From positions 62,001-126,000 of the forward strand of contig JACPGB010000012.1 of assembly GCA_016182655.1 (NCBI GenBank): DNA of 64,000 bases, given 5' to 3'. The notes under the pieces were generated by a model. It was not told the DNA's origin. It searched no databases and saw only the letters and a program-made list of their open reading frames with translations. Source of the DNA: Deltaproteobacteria bacterium. GTDB lineage: Bacteria; Desulfobacterota; GWC2-55-46. The position numbers were made by a program, and so were the translations under genes. Below, one piece after another: positions 27,172 through 35,635 of this stretch. Numbering within the stretch: position 1 is the stretch's first letter; the number at the start of each line of letters is the position of its first letter.

Positions 27172-28503
27172 TCAGACAGCCTGCGCCGCCTCTTTCTCGA
27201 AAAACGACCCGAGGTCCGTCGATGTCGTCGCGGGGTTGACCGTCGAGACTATCTCCTTGTCGGTCGTAGAGAGGTCCAATTCAAACGGGTTCTCGACTAT
27301 GACGCCTTCGGCGTCGTAGAGTATCTTTACTACAGGGCTCTCCTGCTTCTCCGCGTTCAGCTTCGTCACTATGCCGACCTCGTTCGTGGTGAGGCGGACC
27401 ATGGTGCCGACCGGGTAGACGCCTATCATATTGATGAAGGCTTTGAGCGTATCGGGATTGAAGTGCCTCCCCGAGAAGTTGTTCATGACCTTAATCGCTT
27501 CTACCGGGCTGTGGGGCTGCTGGTAGACGCGCAGCGTCGTGAGCGCGTCGTAGGCGTCAGATATCGTGATGAGCTGGCTTAAGGGATGGAGCGACGAGGT
27601 CGTCTGCGGATACCCCGAGTGGTCGTACTTTATGTGGTGCTCGTATATGAGCCTGCCGATGGTCTCGTCGAGCCCGTTCATGCGCTTGGCTATGTTCGAG
27701 CCCAGAAGCGGGTGCTCTTTTATCTTTTCCCATTCCTCGGAGGAAAGGCCGCCGGGCTTCCTGATGATGTTCTCGGCGACCCCGGTCTTGCCGACGTCGT
27801 GAAGGAGCGCCGCGACTCCGACCGCGTGGAGGTCGTCCTTGGGAAGCCCCATGGCTCTGCCGAGGGCGAGCGCCATGATGGAAACGTTGACCGAGTGGTT
27901 GTAGAGGTAATTGTCGTAGTTCTTTATCATGGTGAGGCCGAGGATGGCGTTCTGGTCCGAGAAGACCGTCTCGGTTATCTCATCGACTATGGTCTTTATG
28001 GGCTCGGACCTCGGGATCTTCCCCATCCTCACTTCGCCCATGACGTTCTTGACTACCTCAACGGCCCCGTTGTATATCTCGAGGACGTTCCTCTTGCCCA
28101 TGGGCACGGACTTCAAGGTTATGTGGGTCACGCCCTTTGTGTGGAGCTCCCTCTGCAGTTCCTTGCCCTGGACAGGCTGGCCCGCGAGTATGTCGAAGAC
28201 CGCGGTGAGTTCCTTTACGGTAGCGCCTCTCTCGAATATGATGGCGTCGACGTTCTTGTCCGCCATGTACTGGAGGACGTCGGGGTAGAGCTTGTCGCCG
28301 TCCTGTATCAAGGTATCCTCGAACGTGAGTGTTTCGTGCAATATGCCGATGGCGATGTTGTTCAAGGCCTTGAGCTCGTCGGATATGAGCTGGAAGGTCT
28401 TGTTCACGGGCGCGGCTATGGCCGGGTGCCCGGGCGGGTAGAGCTTTTTGCTTTTCAGCGCCGAGTTTATGGACTTAAGGATGAGTTCGCTTGAGTCACT
28501 CAT
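27172..28503 (-). CDS. HD-GYP domain phosphodiesterase
   Basis: 443 aa. An N-terminal domain of about 150 aa with YPPGHPAI near residue 20 precedes the HD-GYP domain: HDVGKTG (about 227), the KEHP box and HHIKYDHSGYP. These residues form the metal site of cyclic-di-GMP phosphodiesterases, and the GYP signature is intact. The protein ends with a ~75-aa C-terminal segment carrying VRLTTNEVGIVTKLN. It overlaps the upstream HEAT gene by 4 bp (ATGA), and both proteins share the same N-terminal domain, so they likely act together in c-di-GMP-linked signalling. Confidence 0.87.
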   Translation of the reverse strand: MSDSSELILKSINSALKSKKLYPPGHPAIAAPVNKTFQLISDELKALNNIAIGILHETLTFEDTLIQDGDKLYPDVLQYMADKNVDAIIFERGATVKELTAVFDILAGQPVQGKELQRELHTKGVTHITLKSVPMGKRNVLEIYNGAVEVVKNVMGEVRMGKIPRSEPIKTIVDEITETVFSDQNAILGLTMIKNYDNYLYNHSVNVSIMALALGRAMGLPKDDLHAVGVAALLHDVGKTGVAENIIRKPGGLSSEEWEKIKEHPLLGSNIAKRMNGLDETIGRLIYEHHIKYDHSGYPQTTSSLHPLSQLITISDAYDALTTLRVYQQPHSPVEAIKVMNNFSGRHFNPDTLKAFINMIGVYPVGTMVRLTTNEVGIVTKLNAEKQESPVVKILYDAEGVIVENPFELDLSTTDKEIVSTVNPATTSTDLGSFFEKEAAQAV

Positions 28504-30107
28504 TTGCTTTTCTTCTCTCTTCCCTCAAGGATTCTTCTGCACGCGGTATAAAGCTCGACCGAGGCGTCATTGCAAGCCTCTTGGATGGCCTTGTATGCCT
28601 CCTCGGTGCCGATAGCGCCGAGCGAGTGGGCGGCGAGTATCCGCACCTCCTCGTTCGACTTTTTTCCGAACCAGACCTTCTTGAAGAGGAGCTTCGTCAG
28701 GTACGGCACCGCTTTATCGCTCCCTATGTGCCCGAGCGCCCTTATAGCCTCTCTCTTGGGCTCATGGGCCTCTCCGAGCGGCTCCTTCCTTAACGCTATC
28801 TCGCCGAGCAGGTCGACGACCGATGGGTCTTTGAGGACCCCGAGCGAGATTATGGCCTGCGCCACAATCGATGGGTCTTCCTCTCCAAGAGTCTTTATGA
28901 GTATAGTGGTCGCCCTCGGCCCGCCGATCTTCACGAGGCTTTTCAAGACCTCTTTCTTTATCCTCGGCTCGGGGTTAGAGTACGCCGTCTCTATCGCGTT
29001 AAGCGATTCCGGGTCCTTGAGCTCGCCGAGCAACCCGACCATCTGCCTTATTACGTACCATTCGGGGTGGTTGAGCCTCTCCTCGATGAGCGGCCTTACC
29101 GGCTTTCCGAAGCGGATTATGAGATTAAAGAGGTTTCGTCTCGTAACCGCGTCATCGGAGTCTGTTATCGCGTCAAGGAGCGCCCTTGCGGCTTCCTCTC
29201 CGGCGAAGATGAGGATGCTGTTTATCACTCCCCGGTGCCGCTCGTCCTTTAAGGCGAGCCTCTGCACCAGATAAATAATCATATCATGATTGAGAAAAGA
29301 CCTCAATCTCTCGGCGGCGAGCGTCCTTATGTCGTCGGCGAGCCTGGGGTGAGTGGAGAGGTGCTCGACGAAGACGAGGCACGCGGGGAATATCTCGTCG
29401 AGCCGCTTCTCCATGAGTATCGGCTCGGCCTTCTCCTTGAGCCTCACGGAGAGGTCCTGGTATTTGATGAAGTCCCTCTCGTTCCTGATGAGCGATAATA
29501 TTTCAGCGAAGGTCGTCTCTTCGGCCTGCTCCTCTTCCTTGGGCGGCGGGGGTTTTTCCTCTTCCTGCGACTGGGACTCCCCGGGTGCCTCTTCCGCCTT
29601 TTTCTTCTCCTCCGCGAGTTCCTTCCTCTCCTTCTCCTGCTTCTCCTCGAGCTCCTTCTTTATCCGGAGGAGGTCCTCGGGCCTTAAGGCGTTTATGAGC
29701 ACGCCGGTGACGTCCTTGAGCGCGAAGACCGCTTCGGCCCCGCCCTGCTCAAGAAGGCCGTCAGGCTCGAGCTTGATGATGGAAAGGAGGACCTTGAGCT
29801 CGGCGACGGTGAGCCTCGGCGAAAAGGTTATCTCCTTTATGCGCCTGAAGAATAGTTTTTTGGCGAGGGCGGCGACCTCGGCGCTTCCAGGCGCCACCGG
29901 GGTCTTGTCTTCGTAGAAGCCCTTCTGGTCTATCTTCCATTTTATCTCGCCCTGGACCTCGAGCGACTTTCTAAACAGCAGATAACATTTCTGAACGGCG
30001 GCGTCGAGCTGAGGATGCCCCTCAGGGTAAAAATTATGCATCTTGACAGCCTTGTTGAGTTCAATTAGTATGTTCGTGTAGCTCGGGATTTCTATAGACA
30101 TATCCAT
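28500..30107 (-). CDS. HEAT-repeat protein with N-terminal YPxGHP domain and charged linker
   Basis: 535 aa. The N-terminal ~150 aa (MHNFYPEGHPQLDAAV near residue 22) resembles the start of the adjacent HD-GYP protein. A strongly charged Glu/Lys/Pro linker follows (about 155-200), then about nine HEAT-like helical repeats to the end (for example NPEPRIKKEVLKSLVKIGG). It has no signal or membrane segment. The architecture suggests a scaffold that regulates or is regulated by the HD-GYP enzyme encoded downstream. Two ATG codons (30107 and 30101) are possible starts; neither has a clear Shine-Dalgarno. Confidence 0.78.
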   Translation of the reverse strand: MDMSIEIPSYTNILIELNKAVKMHNFYPEGHPQLDAAVQKCYLLFRKSLEVQGEIKWKIDQKGFYEDKTPVAPGSAEVAALAKKLFFRRIKEITFSPRLTVAELKVLLSIIKLEPDGLLEQGGAEAVFALKDVTGVLINALRPEDLLRIKKELEEKQEKERKELAEEKKKAEEAPGESQSQEEEKPPPPKEEEQAEETTFAEILSLIRNERDFIKYQDLSVRLKEKAEPILMEKRLDEIFPACLVFVEHLSTHPRLADDIRTLAAERLRSFLNHDMIIYLVQRLALKDERHRGVINSILIFAGEEAARALLDAITDSDDAVTRRNLFNLIIRFGKPVRPLIEERLNHPEWYVIRQMVGLLGELKDPESLNAIETAYSNPEPRIKKEVLKSLVKIGGPRATTILIKTLGEEDPSIVAQAIISLGVLKDPSVVDLLGEIALRKEPLGEAHEPKREAIRALGHIGSDKAVPYLTKLLFKKVWFGKKSNEEVRILAAHSLGAIGTEEAYKAIQEACNDASVELYTACRRILEGREKKSK

Positions 30108-30133
30108 GTTTTTTAATATTTTTTATAAAAGTC

Positions 30134-30161
30134 ATATTAGCAAAACTGGCATGATTGTCAA
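30134..30161 (-). promoter_or_regulatory. Promoter of the HEAT/HD-GYP operon
   Basis: On the minus strand TTGACA (30161-30156), 16 bp, TAATAT (30139-30134), about 27 bp before the HEAT gene start. Confidence 0.6.
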
Positions 30162-30188
30162 TTGTAAACATCGTGTTTGACGGGCTCA

Positions 30189-31544
30189 ATGGCTAAGGCG
30201 AAGACCTACTACTCGTGCCAGTCCTGCGGCCACGTTTCCTACAAGTGGCTCGGCAGGTGCCCCGATTGTTCCGCCTGGAACGCCTTTGTCGAGGAGGTCG
30301 AGGCCCCGTCGTCCAAAAGGGGCGGATCTGCGCCCTCCAACTCATCCCCGGAGCCTATCTCGAATTTAACCACTGAAAAGGAGTTCCGGGTAAGGACGCA
30401 CATCACGGAGCTTGACCGCGTCCTCGGCGGCGGCATGGTCCCCGGCTCTGCCATCCTCATAGGCGGCGACCCCGGCATAGGCAAATCCACGCTCCTCTTG
30501 CAGGCGATGGGCGCTCTCTCCGAGGCCGGAGTCAAGGTCCTCTACGTCACTGGCGAGGAATCGATGAGGCAGATACGCCTCCGTGGCGAGAGGCTCGGGG
30601 CGATATCGGAAAACCTCCTCGTCTTCGCCGAGACCTCCCTTGAAAAGATCATCGACACCCTCTCCGTAGTGAAGCCCGGCGTCATCGTCATAGACTCGGT
30701 CCAGACCATTTTCACCTCCGCATTAGAGTCCTCGCCCGGGTCCGTGAGCCAGGTGCGGGAGACTTCCGCGAGGCTTATCTCTCACGCCAAGGCGATAGAG
30801 ACCCCGCTATTCCTCGTGGGGCACGTGACAAAGGACGGCGCCATCGCCGGGCCGAAGGTCCTTGAGCACATGGTGGATACCGTCCTCTACTTCGAGGGTG
30901 AGAGGGGCCACCCCTTCCGGATACTCCGCGCCGTAAAGAACCGCTTCGGCTCGGTCATGGAGATAGGCGTATTCGAGATGAAGGATTCGGGGCTCATAGA
31001 GGTCACGAACCCGTCGGAGGTCTTCCTTGCCGAAAGGCCCGCTGATTCGTCCGGCTCAGCGGTGGTCTCAAGCCTTGAAGGGACGCGGACGATACTCGTC
31101 GAGGTCCAGTCGCTCGTCTGCCCGACGCTCTTCGGGGTGCCCCGGAGGACGGTCGTGGGTGTCGACCACAACAAGGTCATGTTGCTTGCCGCGGTGCTTG
31201 AGAAAAAGGCCGGGGTCTCGCTCGCCAACCACGACATCTTCGTAAAGGTCGCGGGCGGCTTAAGGCTCGACGAGCCCGCGATAGATTTGGGCATACTCGC
31301 CTCGCTCGCCTCGAACTTTTTAGACAAACCCATCGAACCCAAGACCGTCATATTCGGAGAGGTCGGGCTCGCAGGCGAGGTGAGGGCGATAAGCCAGGTC
31401 GAGCAGAGGGTGCGGGAGGCCGAAAAACTCGGATTTAAACGGTGCGTCCTCCCCAAGGACAATCTCAAGCACCTCAAAAAAACAGGGTCCATGCGCCTTG
31501 AAGGGGTTGCTACGATAAAGGAAGCCATTGAAAAGTTCTTTTAG
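30189..31544 (+). CDS. radA: DNA repair protein RadA
   Basis: About 452 aa from ATG 30189. A Cys4 zinc finger (CQSCGHVSYKWLGRCPDC) starts the protein, then a RecA-like ATPase with Walker A GGDPGIGKST (about 98), the RadA-specific KNRFG (about 250) and a C-terminal Lon-protease-like domain with GEVGLAGEVRAI. It helps branch migration in recombination. It is divergent from the HEAT/HD-GYP operon. A dispersed GCTGCTGAAAAAG element starts 3 nt after the stop. Confidence 0.95.
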   Translation: MAKAKTYYSCQSCGHVSYKWLGRCPDCSAWNAFVEEVEAPSSKRGGSAPSNSSPEPISNLTTEKEFRVRTHITELDRVLGGGMVPGSAILIGGDPGIGKSTLLLQAMGALSEAGVKVLYVTGEESMRQIRLRGERLGAISENLLVFAETSLEKIIDTLSVVKPGVIVIDSVQTIFTSALESSPGSVSQVRETSARLISHAKAIETPLFLVGHVTKDGAIAGPKVLEHMVDTVLYFEGERGHPFRILRAVKNRFGSVMEIGVFEMKDSGLIEVTNPSEVFLAERPADSSGSAVVSSLEGTRTILVEVQSLVCPTLFGVPRRTVVGVDHNKVMLLAAVLEKKAGVSLANHDIFVKVAGGLRLDEPAIDLGILASLASNFLDKPIEPKTVIFGEVGLAGEVRAISQVEQRVREAEKLGFKRCVLPKDNLKHLKKTGSMRLEGVATIKEAIEKFF

Positions 31545-31546
31545 GC

Positions 31547-31698
31547 AGGCTGCTGAAAAAGTCCATCTGCTTTGTTGTTATCGTCGCTCGTCCTTGCGGC
31601 GTACATACTAAAGTACGCCTCGCTCCTCGATACCTCGACGACTCGCTCCTCGACGCCTCGCTCCTCGACGCCTCGCATCCGGAGCTTATTTGAAGCCT
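31547..31698. repeat. GCTGCTGAAAAAG element, copy 1
   Basis: The left end is AGGCTGCTGAAAAAGTCCATCTG, with a central GCGGCGTACA/AGTACGCC hairpin, a run of 15-bp tandem units (CCTCGCTCCTCGACG) and a decayed right end (GAGCTTATTTGAAGCCT). Homologous to copy 2 at 40991, where the tandem part is shorter. The rest of the gap up to the next gene (31699-31832) holds no recognisable feature. Confidence 0.75.
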
Positions 31699-31832
31699 GA
31701 ATAATTTCCGTGGCTTTCAGAAACTGCTAAATACCCTATAGATAAGGGACTTTTGTTTTGATATAATTTGTTACAGGCCCCGGTCTTGAAAGGGGCGTCC
31801 GTTTGTTTGATTCCTTGTCGGAGGCCGTATTG

Positions 31833-33380
31833 TTGGTGATAAAGACCGGCGCATTCAGGGTAAGGGGCTTTATCATGGCCCTGTTTTTTTTGCCGAGTAT
31901 CGTTTTTTTCGGAAATACCGCCCTTGCCTTTGAAAGCCCCTTTTATACTGACCTTGGGCAGATGAATTACGCCCGCTTCCTCATGCACGGGGGCGAGTAC
32001 AGGACGGCGGCAAGGGAGTTCGAGAGGGTCATAGAGAGTTTTCCCGGAAGCCCCGTTCTCGTTGAGGCCCAGTTCGGCCTCTCCGAGGCCTATTACATGG
32101 CCGGGCTTTATGACAAGGCCGAGGTACAGTACAGGCAATTTGTAAGGAACTTCGGGGAGAGCCCGCTTGCGGGGAAAGCCCTCGTAAGGCTTGACGAGCT
32201 CGGCTGGATGCGCGTCAAGCGCCTCCCGACAATACCTCTTCCGGAAGCGCCTTTTAGGCAGGTAAAGGGGCTCAAGGCGGTGCAGGTCATGCTCTTCGAG
32301 GGGAGGACCATCGAGGAGGTCGAAGGCGAGCTTAAGGGGCTTGGATCAGCCGGGGTCGACACAGTGATCCTCCGCGTCTTTCATAACAGCGGGGACAGGT
32401 TTTACCGGTTCGTCTCCCCAAGGGATAAACGGGGCGTATACTTCAATACCTCTTCCGCGCCTGTAGTGGATGACATGCTCTCAGCGGTCCTAACGGCCGC
32501 GCACAGGCAGGGGCTTAAGGTATTCGCGTGGATGACGACGAGGTACGCCGACTACGGGGTCGAGGATGACGAAGACCTCGCCTGTACCGGGTATGACATC
32601 CGCTCAAAGGGCTTCGTAAGGTGCAAGGGGCTCGACCTCTTTAATGAGAGGGCAATCGAGAGATTGGAGCGCATCTACGCCGACCTCGCCGAATACGAAA
32701 TAGACGGGGTGCTCTTCCAGGACGACCTGGTGCTAAGGCACAGCGAGGGCTTCGGAGCGCACATGGAGGCGCTTTTTAAAAAGGAGACAGGGGTGGAGAT
32801 GGACCCCGAGTCGCTGTATCTCCGGACGGACGGCCAGTCCGTGCATTACACCGAGCTCTTCTGGAAGTGGGCTTCGTGGAAGAACCGGCGGCTCCTCGAT
32901 GTGGCCGGAAGGCTCAAGGAGGTCGTGGCGAAGAAGAGGCCGGAGGCCAGGTTCGCCATAAACCTCATGTACGAGTCTGTCACCAACGCCCCTTACGCGC
33001 TTGCGTGGCTCTCGCAGGACCTGGCCGAAGCGGCGCGGAGAGACTTCGACTACTACTCCATCATGGCCTACCACAGGCAGATGGGGACGGAGCTGAAAAG
33101 GGACCCGGAAGAGATACGCGATATCATTGAGCGGATGGTCGTGGACGCCTCGGCCTCGGTCGGCCCCGAGAAGGTCCTTATCAAGGTGCAGACCATAGAC
33201 TGGTCCTCGGGAGAGGCCCTGCCGGACGACGAGGTCGCCGGTATATTGAAGAGCGTAAGAGCTAAGGAGAGCGTCTCCCTTGCCGTCGTACCCTACAGGA
33301 AGGACCTGCCGCTCAAGGAGCTTGCCGGAGGCGGGAGCGGCGCGGATGCCGCGGCTACATCAAAAGAGGAAGGCATATGA
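31833..33380 (+). CDS. TPR plus PgaB C-terminal-like glycoside hydrolase (GHL13-type) protein
   Basis: About 515 aa with an export signal ending FFGNTALA, then TPR repeats (about residues 35-110) with the YRTAAREFERVIESFPGSP style of outer-membrane TPR lipoproteins, then a ~330-aa domain resembling the C-terminal hydrolase half of PgaB: GVDTVILRVFHNSGD, GLKVFAWM, DGVLFQDDLVLRHSEG. That half of PgaB cleaves poly-beta-1,6-GlcNAc. The deacetylase half is missing. I choose TTG 31833, 8 nt after GGAGG; TTG 31803, GTG 31836 and ATG 31875 are alternatives. No pga genes are nearby. Confidence 0.75.
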   Translation: MVIKTGAFRVRGFIMALFFLPSIVFFGNTALAFESPFYTDLGQMNYARFLMHGGEYRTAAREFERVIESFPGSPVLVEAQFGLSEAYYMAGLYDKAEVQYRQFVRNFGESPLAGKALVRLDELGWMRVKRLPTIPLPEAPFRQVKGLKAVQVMLFEGRTIEEVEGELKGLGSAGVDTVILRVFHNSGDRFYRFVSPRDKRGVYFNTSSAPVVDDMLSAVLTAAHRQGLKVFAWMTTRYADYGVEDDEDLACTGYDIRSKGFVRCKGLDLFNERAIERLERIYADLAEYEIDGVLFQDDLVLRHSEGFGAHMEALFKKETGVEMDPESLYLRTDGQSVHYTELFWKWASWKNRRLLDVAGRLKEVVAKKRPEARFAINLMYESVTNAPYALAWLSQDLAEAARRDFDYYSIMAYHRQMGTELKRDPEEIRDIIERMVVDASASVGPEKVLIKVQTIDWSSGEALPDDEVAGILKSVRAKESVSLAVVPYRKDLPLKELAGGGSGADAAATSKEEGI

Positions 33381-34090
33381 CGATATTGATGGACAAGGAC
33401 TCTATCTGCTCTCTCTGCAGGTGCCACATCAGGGAGAACACGATATTCACGGGGCTGAACGACGCCCAGCTCGACGCCTTCAAGGACGTCGTCGTCATCT
33501 CCTCATATAAAAAGCGGGAGCTGGTATACCTCGACGGCGACGAGTGCACGGGCCTCTACATCATAAGGACCGGCAGGCTCAAGCTCGTAAGGTCTTCATC
33601 CACAGGCAAGGAGCAGATAATCAATATCTTGAACCCCGGAGACCTTTTGGGCTTCGAGGTCTTCTACGAGGGGAGGCTCTACAAGAACACGGCCGTCGCC
33701 ATGGAGGACTCCGAGCTCTGCTATATAGAGAAGAACGCGTTCTTCAAGATCCTCGAAAGGGAGCCGGATATTTCGAAGAAGCTCATCATCTCTCTCGGCA
33801 AGGAACTTAACCACGCCTACGAGCGTATCGGCAACCTCGGGCTCCTTAACGCGAAGGAGAAGCTCGGCCATCTTTTATATACGCTCGCGAACGAGTACGG
33901 CGTCAAGGAAGACGGAGGGGTTAAGCTAAATCTCACGCTCTCGAGGCTTGAGATAGCCGAGCTCCTCGGCATCACGCAGGAGACCTCGATACGGCTCCTT
34001 AAGTCCTTCAAGGAAGACGGCATACTGGACATCAGGAGAAAAGAGATAATCATAAAGTCCATGTCCAGGCTGAAGGAATTCTCCGAGTAA
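33377..34090 (+). CDS. CRP/FNR-family regulator with N-terminal cysteines
   Basis: 237 aa. A cyclic-nucleotide-binding-like domain (residues ~25-140) and a winged helix (SRLEIAELLGITQETSIRLL). Cys 11, 14 and 16 (CSLCRC) lie before the sensor domain and Cys 115 (ELCYIE) aligns in position with Cys 122 of E. coli FNR, so an oxygen- or NO-sensitive Fe-S cluster is possible. The N-terminal spacing is tighter than in FNR, so the cluster is inferred. It overlaps the upstream hydrolase gene by 4 bp and is followed by a sensor kinase. Confidence 0.85.
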   Translation: MTILMDKDSICSLCRCHIRENTIFTGLNDAQLDAFKDVVVISSYKKRELVYLDGDECTGLYIIRTGRLKLVRSSSTGKEQIINILNPGDLLGFEVFYEGRLYKNTAVAMEDSELCYIEKNAFFKILEREPDISKKLIISLGKELNHAYERIGNLGLLNAKEKLGHLLYTLANEYGVKEDGGVKLNLTLSRLEIAELLGITQETSIRLLKSFKEDGILDIRRKEIIIKSMSRLKEFSE

Positions 34091-34125
34091 CCGGGCAAGA
34101 GCGCCCGAAGGACCGCCTCACCCAA

Positions 34126-35547
34126 ATGGCATTTTCCATCCGCACAAGACTGACCTTCTGGTACGTCACCCTCCTCACGTTGAGCCTCATAGGCTTCGGC
34201 GCGGCGTTCTCGTATTCGCTCCTCAAGATCTACATGTACAGGACCGACAACCAGATCAGCTCGGTCGCCAACATGATGGTCCACACGGTCGTAAAACCGT
34301 CCGGGCAGATGTTCCTCCCAAGGGACTTCGATATCATACTGGAGAGGTTCTTCGGCATAAGGACAGCCGGGAACTACATACAGGTCCTCGACCCGCTCGG
34401 GAAGACCGTGGCGAGGTCTTCGAACCTCGAAGGCATGAGGCTCCCCATCACGAGGGACACCTACCACGCGGCCGTGAACGGCGCGACGACCTTCGAGGTG
34501 ATCCGGAACGTCGGCAAGTACCCCGTAAGGGTCGTCACAAAGCCGATATTCGTGCCCGAGAAGGGGCTCGTGGCGATAGTCCAGGTGGGTTCCTCGCTCG
34601 AGGGGATAGACGAGATATTCCATTCGCTCGCATACATCTTCATGCTGGGGGCCGCGGCCTCGGTCGTCATCGCGAGCGCCGTCGGCTGGTTCCTCGCTAA
34701 AAAGGCGTTGAGGCCCGTCGCCGAGATAACCAAGCTCGCGAGGAAGATCGAGGCCGAGAACCTGAACGAGCGCATAACCATAGAGGTCCCTAACGACGAG
34801 ATAGGCCGTCTCGCATCCACAATGAACGAGATGATAGCGAGGCTGGAAAAGTCGTTCAGGCAGATAAAGCAGTTCACGGGCGACGCCTCGCACGAGCTCA
34901 AGACCCCGCTTACGATATTGAAGGGCGAGATGGAGATAGCGCTCCGGTCGAAGGACGATGTCAATGCGATGAGGGAGGCGCTCAAATCCAGCCTCGAGGA
35001 GATCGACAGGATGAACGACATCGTCCGGAACCTCCTCGACCTCGCCAAGATGGACGTTGAGAAGGAGTCTCAGCCCAAGGAGAGCGTCGACCTCGAGAAG
35101 CTCCTGAAAGAGCGGCTCGAGCACTTCAGGAGGCTCGCCCTTGACAGCGGTATCGAGATGTATATCCTCAAGAGTATACCCTTGATCGTCCGCGGGGACA
35201 GGGTAAGGATAAGCCAGCTCCTATCGAACCTTATTGACAACGCCATAAAGTACACGCCCCGGGGCGGCACGGTCGAGCTCTCGCTCGCCGGGGAGGGCGG
35301 CCAGGCGGTCTTCAGGGTAAGGGACACCGGCGTCGGCATCTCGAAAGAGGACGCGCCGTTCGTCTTCGACAGGTTCTACAGGGTAGACAAGGCCCGTTCC
35401 AGGGACGTCGGCGGGGCAGGGCTCGGGCTTTCCATATGCAAGGGCATAGCCGAGGCGCACGGAGGGACTCTCGAGGTGACAAGCGTCCCCGGCAAGGGCT
35501 CGACATTCGTCGCGAAGCTGCCGCTCGCCGCGGCGCCTGCCGTCTGA
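34126..35547 (+). CDS. Membrane sensor histidine kinase (CusS-like architecture), orphan
   Basis: 473 aa. Two membrane helices (about residues 10-33 and 168-190) flank a ~130-aa periplasmic sensor, then HAMP, the phospho-acceptor FTGDASHELKTPLTILKGE (about 250) and an ATPase domain with NLIDNAIKYTPRGG, DTGVGIS and GGAGLGLSICKGI. The layout is that of heavy-metal-type kinases. No response regulator gene is adjacent; the upstream neighbour is an FNR-like regulator 35 nt away. Its partner is therefore elsewhere, and the signal is unknown. Confidence 0.88.
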   Translation: MAFSIRTRLTFWYVTLLTLSLIGFGAAFSYSLLKIYMYRTDNQISSVANMMVHTVVKPSGQMFLPRDFDIILERFFGIRTAGNYIQVLDPLGKTVARSSNLEGMRLPITRDTYHAAVNGATTFEVIRNVGKYPVRVVTKPIFVPEKGLVAIVQVGSSLEGIDEIFHSLAYIFMLGAAASVVIASAVGWFLAKKALRPVAEITKLARKIEAENLNERITIEVPNDEIGRLASTMNEMIARLEKSFRQIKQFTGDASHELKTPLTILKGEMEIALRSKDDVNAMREALKSSLEEIDRMNDIVRNLLDLAKMDVEKESQPKESVDLEKLLKERLEHFRRLALDSGIEMYILKSIPLIVRGDRVRISQLLSNLIDNAIKYTPRGGTVELSLAGEGGQAVFRVRDTGVGISKEDAPFVFDRFYRVDKARSRDVGGAGLGLSICKGIAEAHGGTLEVTSVPGKGSTFVAKLPLAAAPAV

Positions 35548-35563
35548 CTTTTTTGAGATGCGA

Positions 35564-35569
35564 TATAAT
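35564..35569 (+). promoter_or_regulatory. -10 element before the phosphofructokinase gene
   Basis: A perfect TATAAT about 67 bp upstream of the start. No good -35 is seen, so an activator may be needed. Confidence 0.35.
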
Positions 35570-35635
35570 CATCGCGGCGCTCGGTCTTTAGTCCTTTGAC
35601 GCGCTGATCCGACATAACCGAGGAGGGCAAAGTCC

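Noticed and set aside
27586-28494. 302-aa plus-strand ORF opposite the HD-GYP gene
   Set aside because: It is a shadow of the minus-strand HD-GYP gene, which has clear domain motifs; the plus-strand product has low-complexity composition and no recognisable family.
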